Source: an uncultured Collinsella sp. (GTDB taxonomy: Bacteria; Actinomycetota; Coriobacteriia; Coriobacteriales; Coriobacteriaceae). From it: 16,219 bases of DNA. Shown here one piece after another: positions 13,731 through 16,219 of the stretch (position 1 is its first letter; each line of letters opens with the position of its first letter). The notes under the pieces are model-generated. The model saw only the letters and a program-made list of their open reading frames with translations. It did not search any database and was not told the DNA's origin. Both the position numbers and the translations under genes were made by a program. The stretch is taken from the NCBI GenBank assembly GCA_900554325.1, contig USHA01000048.1, positions 1-16,219 on the forward strand, given 5' to 3'.

Positions 13731-14504
13731 CTATCGCGCGAACTCCCGTAAGAGCGCGTCTTCCACTTCCCGAAGCGAAAGGGCCCCGTCTCCCTCGGCG
13801 GGACGGGTGACCACGATGCAGCGCGCTCCCACGTCGCGCGCGGCGGCAAGCTTCTCGGCCGTGCCGCCTACGGTTCCCGAGTCCTTGGTCACAAGCCACT
13901 GGGCTCCCACCTGCCGAAGCATCGCCTCGTTGAGCTCGCGGGTGAAGGGCCCCTGCATGCCGATGACGTGCGACGGCGAAAACCCCGCGTCGATGCACTT
14001 CGTTATAGCACCGGGCAGCGGGAGCACACGCACGAAGAAGCGCTCCGAGAAATCGGCGACGCGCGTATAGGGAGCAAGCTCCTTGCTCCCCGTCGTGAGA
14101 AGCGCGCGACCCGGGTTCTCGGAGAGAAAGCGCGCCGCGCAGGCGATCGACGCGACCGACACGACGCCTTTGGGCAGCGCCTCGGCCGCGCGCGCAAGGC
14201 GCAGGCATCGTGCACCCACGGCGAGCGAAGCGGCCCGGATGTTGCCGCTTGCGAGCGTAGCGAAGGGATGCGTGGCGTCGACGACGATGCGCGCGCCGGA
14301 AAGCTCGCGCTCCATGTCGGCCTCGTCGAGCCTGCCCGCAAGCACCTCGATGCCCGAAAGCTCGCCCAAAAGCTCGCCTCCGTACTCGGTTGCCGCGTAG
14401 GCACGGGCGGGGATGCCCACCCCGCTCGCCCATTCGCACAGAAGGCGGCCCTCGGTGGTGCCGGCGAAGATGCGCAGCGCCGGCGCGGATGCGGGCGCCG
14501 TCAC
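13731..14504 (-). CDS. cobK: Precorrin-6A / cobalt-precorrin-6A reductase
   Basis: This NAD(P)H-dependent enzyme reduces a double bond of the (cobalt-)precorrin-6A macrocycle during corrin synthesis; in an anaerobe the cobalt-containing version (CbiJ) is the likely role. The 257-residue product has family motifs in order: GTTEGR at 15-20, DATHPFA, TTGSKEL, GMQGPF, and TKDSGTVGGTAEKLAAA near the C-terminus. I chose a GTG start at 14504: it overlaps the cbiC stop by 4 bases (GTGA), gives the family's usual length, and begins just before the first beta strand. The in-frame ATG at 14774 would add 90 residues of cbiC shadow sequence. It is the last gene of the visible cobalamin operon. Confidence 0.92.
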   Translation of the reverse strand: MTAPASAPALRIFAGTTEGRLLCEWASGVGIPARAYAATEYGGELLGELSGIEVLAGRLDEADMERELSGARIVVDATHPFATLASGNIRAASLAVGARCLRLARAAEALPKGVVSVASIACAARFLSENPGRALLTTGSKELAPYTRVADFSERFFVRVLPLPGAITKCIDAGFSPSHVIGMQGPFTRELNEAMLRQVGAQWLVTKDSGTVGGTAEKLAAARDVGARCIVVTRPAEGDGALSLREVEDALLREFAR

Positions 14505-15142
14505 TTCGGGCCGCCTGGGCGCGTGATCTGGTAGAGCAGCGCGTTCATAATGGCGGCCGCCACGGTCGAACCGCCCTTGCGACCCCTCGCGACGATGGCC
14601 GGCACGCGTCGCGCGAGTAGCTCCTCTTTCGCCTCGACCACGTTCACAAACCCGACCGGCACCCCAACGACGAGCGCGGGCGCGATCTTCCCCGCGTCCA
14701 TGAGCTCGGCGAGGCGCAGAAGTGCTGTGGGAGCGTTGCCGACGGCCACGATGAGCGGACCCTCGATGCCGCAAGCTTTGTCCATGCTCGCAACGGCGCG
14801 AGTCGTGCCCGCGGCGCGCGCCGCTGCGGCGACATCAGGGTCGGCCATGTAGCACACGGCCTTGCAGCCGATCTTCGCGAGCGCGGGCTTGCTTATGCCT
14901 GCGAGCGCCATGTTCGTATCGGTGAGCACCGTGGCCCCTGCGCGCAGTGCGTCGAGCGCACAGTGCGCGGCGTCATGAGTGAAAACGAGGGAATCGGCGT
15001 ACGAGAAGTCGGCAGTGGTGTGGATGACGCGCTTCACGACGGGTTCTTCGAGCGGCGGGAACGTGCGGCCGCCGAGCTCTTCGGTGATGATCTCGAAGCT
15101 GCGCCGCTCGATGTCGCCGGGCGCCATCTCCTTGGAATCCAT
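14501..15142 (-). CDS. cbiC: Precorrin-8X / cobalt-precorrin-8 methylmutase
   Basis: The enzyme moves a methyl group from C-11 to C-12 of the ring, giving hydrogenobyrinate or cobyrinate. The 213-residue product contains RVIHTTADF with H41 at the position of the catalytic histidine (His43 in Pseudomonas denitrificans CobH), TDTNMALAG, VGNAPTALLRL, VGVPVGFVNV and ARGRKGGSTVAAAI, the usual order and length. The ATG at 15142 directly follows the cobO stop codon (TAG then ATG), with GGAG 6 bases upstream lying inside the cobO end, so translation is coupled on both sides; the gene's own stop overlaps the cobK GTG. It is equivalent to cobH; the symbol cbiC assumes the anaerobic route, which the window does not prove. 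Confidence 0.95.
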   Translation of the reverse strand: MDSKEMAPGDIERRSFEIITEELGGRTFPPLEEPVVKRVIHTTADFSYADSLVFTHDAAHCALDALRAGATVLTDTNMALAGISKPALAKIGCKAVCYMADPDVAAAARAAGTTRAVASMDKACGIEGPLIVAVGNAPTALLRLAELMDAGKIAPALVVGVPVGFVNVVEAKEELLARRVPAIVARGRKGGSTVAAAIMNALLYQITRPGGPK

Positions 15143-15658
15143 CTAGTACTCCACTCCTTCCCTTGCACATATCCCCTGCTCGTAGGGGTGTTTCTCGCAC
15201 CGCATCTCGGTTATGTAGTCGGCCTTCTCCACGATCTTGCGGGAAGGCGCGCGCCCGGTGAGCGCTACTTCGACGCCGCGCGCGGACATATCGAGCGCGC
15301 GGTCCACGAGCGCCTCGTCGACAAGCCCCTTCGAAAGCGCATCGAGCGCCTCGTCGAGCACGAGCAGCCCCTCCTGCGCGCCCTCGAGCTCGGCAAGCGC
15401 GGAAGCGAGGTTCCCATCGTGCAGCTCGCACGTAGCGGCAAGTTCTTCCGACGACATCGACCAGGTAAACTTGTCCGACACCTTCCCCGCGAACACGGGC
15501 ACGCCGAAATGCTCGGCGAGCAGGCGCGCCTCCCCGCTTTCGCCGTCTTTCAGGAACTGCACGACGACGACGCGGCGGCCTGCGGCGAGCATGCGAAGGG
15601 CGAGGCCCATCGCCGCCGTGGTCTTGCCTTTGCCGTCGCCATGATACACGTGAATCAT
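15143..15658 (-). CDS. cobO: Cob(I)yrinic acid a,c-diamide adenosyltransferase (CobO/BtuR family)
   Basis: The enzyme attaches the adenosyl group of ATP to cob(I)alamin or an earlier corrinoid such as cobyrinic acid a,c-diamide. The 171-residue product starts with the family P-loop GDGKGKTTAAMGLALR (from residue 7), carries VVVQFLKDG, a Walker B-like strand LLVLDEALDAL and ALTGRAPS, and ends KHPYEQGICAREGVEY, the usual C-terminal signature. It lacks the roughly 25-residue N-terminal helix of E. coli BtuR, as many short anaerobe versions do. The ATG overlaps the cobQ stop by 4 bases (ATGA) and the stop codon abuts the cbiC ATG. Its position beside cobQ fits adenosylation before amidation by CobQ. 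Confidence 0.95.
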   Translation of the reverse strand: MIHVYHGDGKGKTTAAMGLALRMLAAGRRVVVVQFLKDGESGEARLLAEHFGVPVFAGKVSDKFTWSMSSEELAATCELHDGNLASALAELEGAQEGLLVLDEALDALSKGLVDEALVDRALDMSARGVEVALTGRAPSRKIVEKADYITEMRCEKHPYEQGICAREGVEY

Positions 15659-16219
15659 ACGCCCTCCTCGATAATGCGGTAGACATACTCCATGTCGAGC
15701 GCTCCGCGCACGACGTCAGCCAGGCGGTCGAACTCGCGCGCACGGTGATCGGCCGCGGACGCCGCGCCCGCAGCACCCACGACGCTCTCGGGCAGGCCGC
15801 GCATGCGCGCGAGCGAGCGCGCGAGGGCGAGCGCCACCCCCGGTTCGTCGAACAGGCCGTGGAGATAGGTTCCGAACACGTTTCCGCAGGCCGCGCCTTC
15901 TGGTTTGCCGCCAATCGTGCCCGCAGGGGCGCAGGAGACGGTCGTTTCGCCGTCGTGAATCTCGTACCCACGCGCCGTCATGCCGTTCCACACCGAGAAC
16001 GCGCCTTGGGCGCCCGTGATGCGCAGCTCCGACTGGGCGAGGCGCTTTTCCTCCTTGAACACCGTACTTGCAGGGATGAGCCCGAGCCCGCGCGCGGTGC
16101 CAGCGCCTTCCCTGCCGTGCGGGTCCGAAAGCTCGTCTCCCAAAAGCTGGTAGCCTCCGCATATGCCGAGCACCGGCGTGCCCGCGCCCGAAAGCGCGCG
16201 TACACAGGCTCCGATGCCG
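15655..16219 (-). CDS. cobQ: Cobyric acid synthase, C-terminal part (5' end outside window)
   Basis: CobQ (CbiP) amidates four side chains of adenosylcobyrinic acid a,c-diamide, using ammonia from glutamine and ATP. Only the last 187 residues are visible, which correspond to the class I glutamine amidotransferase half of a protein usually about 500 residues long. The nucleophile cysteine lies in VLGICGGYQLLG (codon 16161-16159) and the catalytic histidine in FGTYLHGLFD (codon 15861-15859). GICGGYQ and YLHGLFD distinguish CobQ from CbiA. The frame is open to the window edge without a start, so the gene continues beyond 16219. It overlaps cobO by 4 bases. Confidence 0.95.
   Translation of the reverse strand, partial: GIGACVRALSGAGTPVLGICGGYQLLGDELSDPHGREGAGTARGLGLIPASTVFKEEKRLAQSELRITGAQGAFSVWNGMTARGYEIHDGETTVSCAPAGTIGGKPEGAACGNVFGTYLHGLFDEPGVALALARSLARMRGLPESVVGAAGAASAADHRAREFDRLADVVRGALDMEYVYRIIEEGV

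Noticed and set aside
13561..14439. A 292-residue minus-strand frame overlapping cobK
   Set aside because: It is an Arg/Ala-rich out-of-frame translation of cobK with no recognisable domain.
14505..14774. A longer N-terminus for CobK starting at the ATG at 14774
   Set aside because: The added 90 residues are an Arg-rich shadow of cbiC in another frame; the GTG overlapping the cbiC stop gives the normal family length.

Overview
The window reads as a chromosomal stretch from a GC-rich, low-complexity-envelope Gram-positive gut actinobacterium of the class Coriobacteriia; the gene content and style (def/priA/gltX, metK, sdaA, a membrane-anchored YkuD transpeptidase with a Q-rich tail, intergenic palindromic repeats containing GGGGACAGACTT) make me think of Collinsella or a close relative. 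That genus call is an inference from pattern memory, not from a search.

Layout. Bases 1-4600 are on the minus strand: gltX (glutamyl-tRNA synthetase), a small hairpin terminator, then priA (replication-restart helicase) followed 18 bases later by def (peptide deformylase, cut by the window edge). Bases 4601-4883 form a divergent intergenic region with a 29-bp perfect inverted repeat of REPIN type and a hairpin-bearing metK leader. Bases 4884-13519 are on the plus strand: metK (SAM synthetase) with a strong terminator; a 236-base gap holding a 121-base structure with perfect 26-bp arms; sdaA (a fused beta-ACT-alpha iron-sulfur serine deaminase); a membrane-anchored L,D-transpeptidase; and a tightly overlapped three-gene operon for a MacAB/YknXYZ-type exporter (adaptor, ATPase, permease).

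Bases 13520-13730 are a junction: a long imperfect palindrome right after the permease gene, abutted by what looks like a broken IS21-type IstA remnant. From 13731 to the end the minus strand carries four overlapping cobalamin genes (transcribed order cobQ, cobO, cbiC, cobK), convergent with the exporter operon. Two 60-base lines I counted in this cluster are 75% G+C, against 60-62% in two lines from the exporter and transpeptidase genes, so the cluster may have been acquired horizontally or the junction may be an assembly join.

How the genes work together: the left half is housekeeping (translation, replication restart, one-carbon supply, serine catabolism to pyruvate), the middle is envelope maintenance and export, and the right end is corrin-ring and adenosylcobalamin/cobyric acid synthesis. 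I found no tRNA, rRNA, CRISPR array, phage or defence genes. The least explained material is the set of three different intergenic palindromes and the junction next to the B12 genes; I do not see a clearly new multi-gene system.
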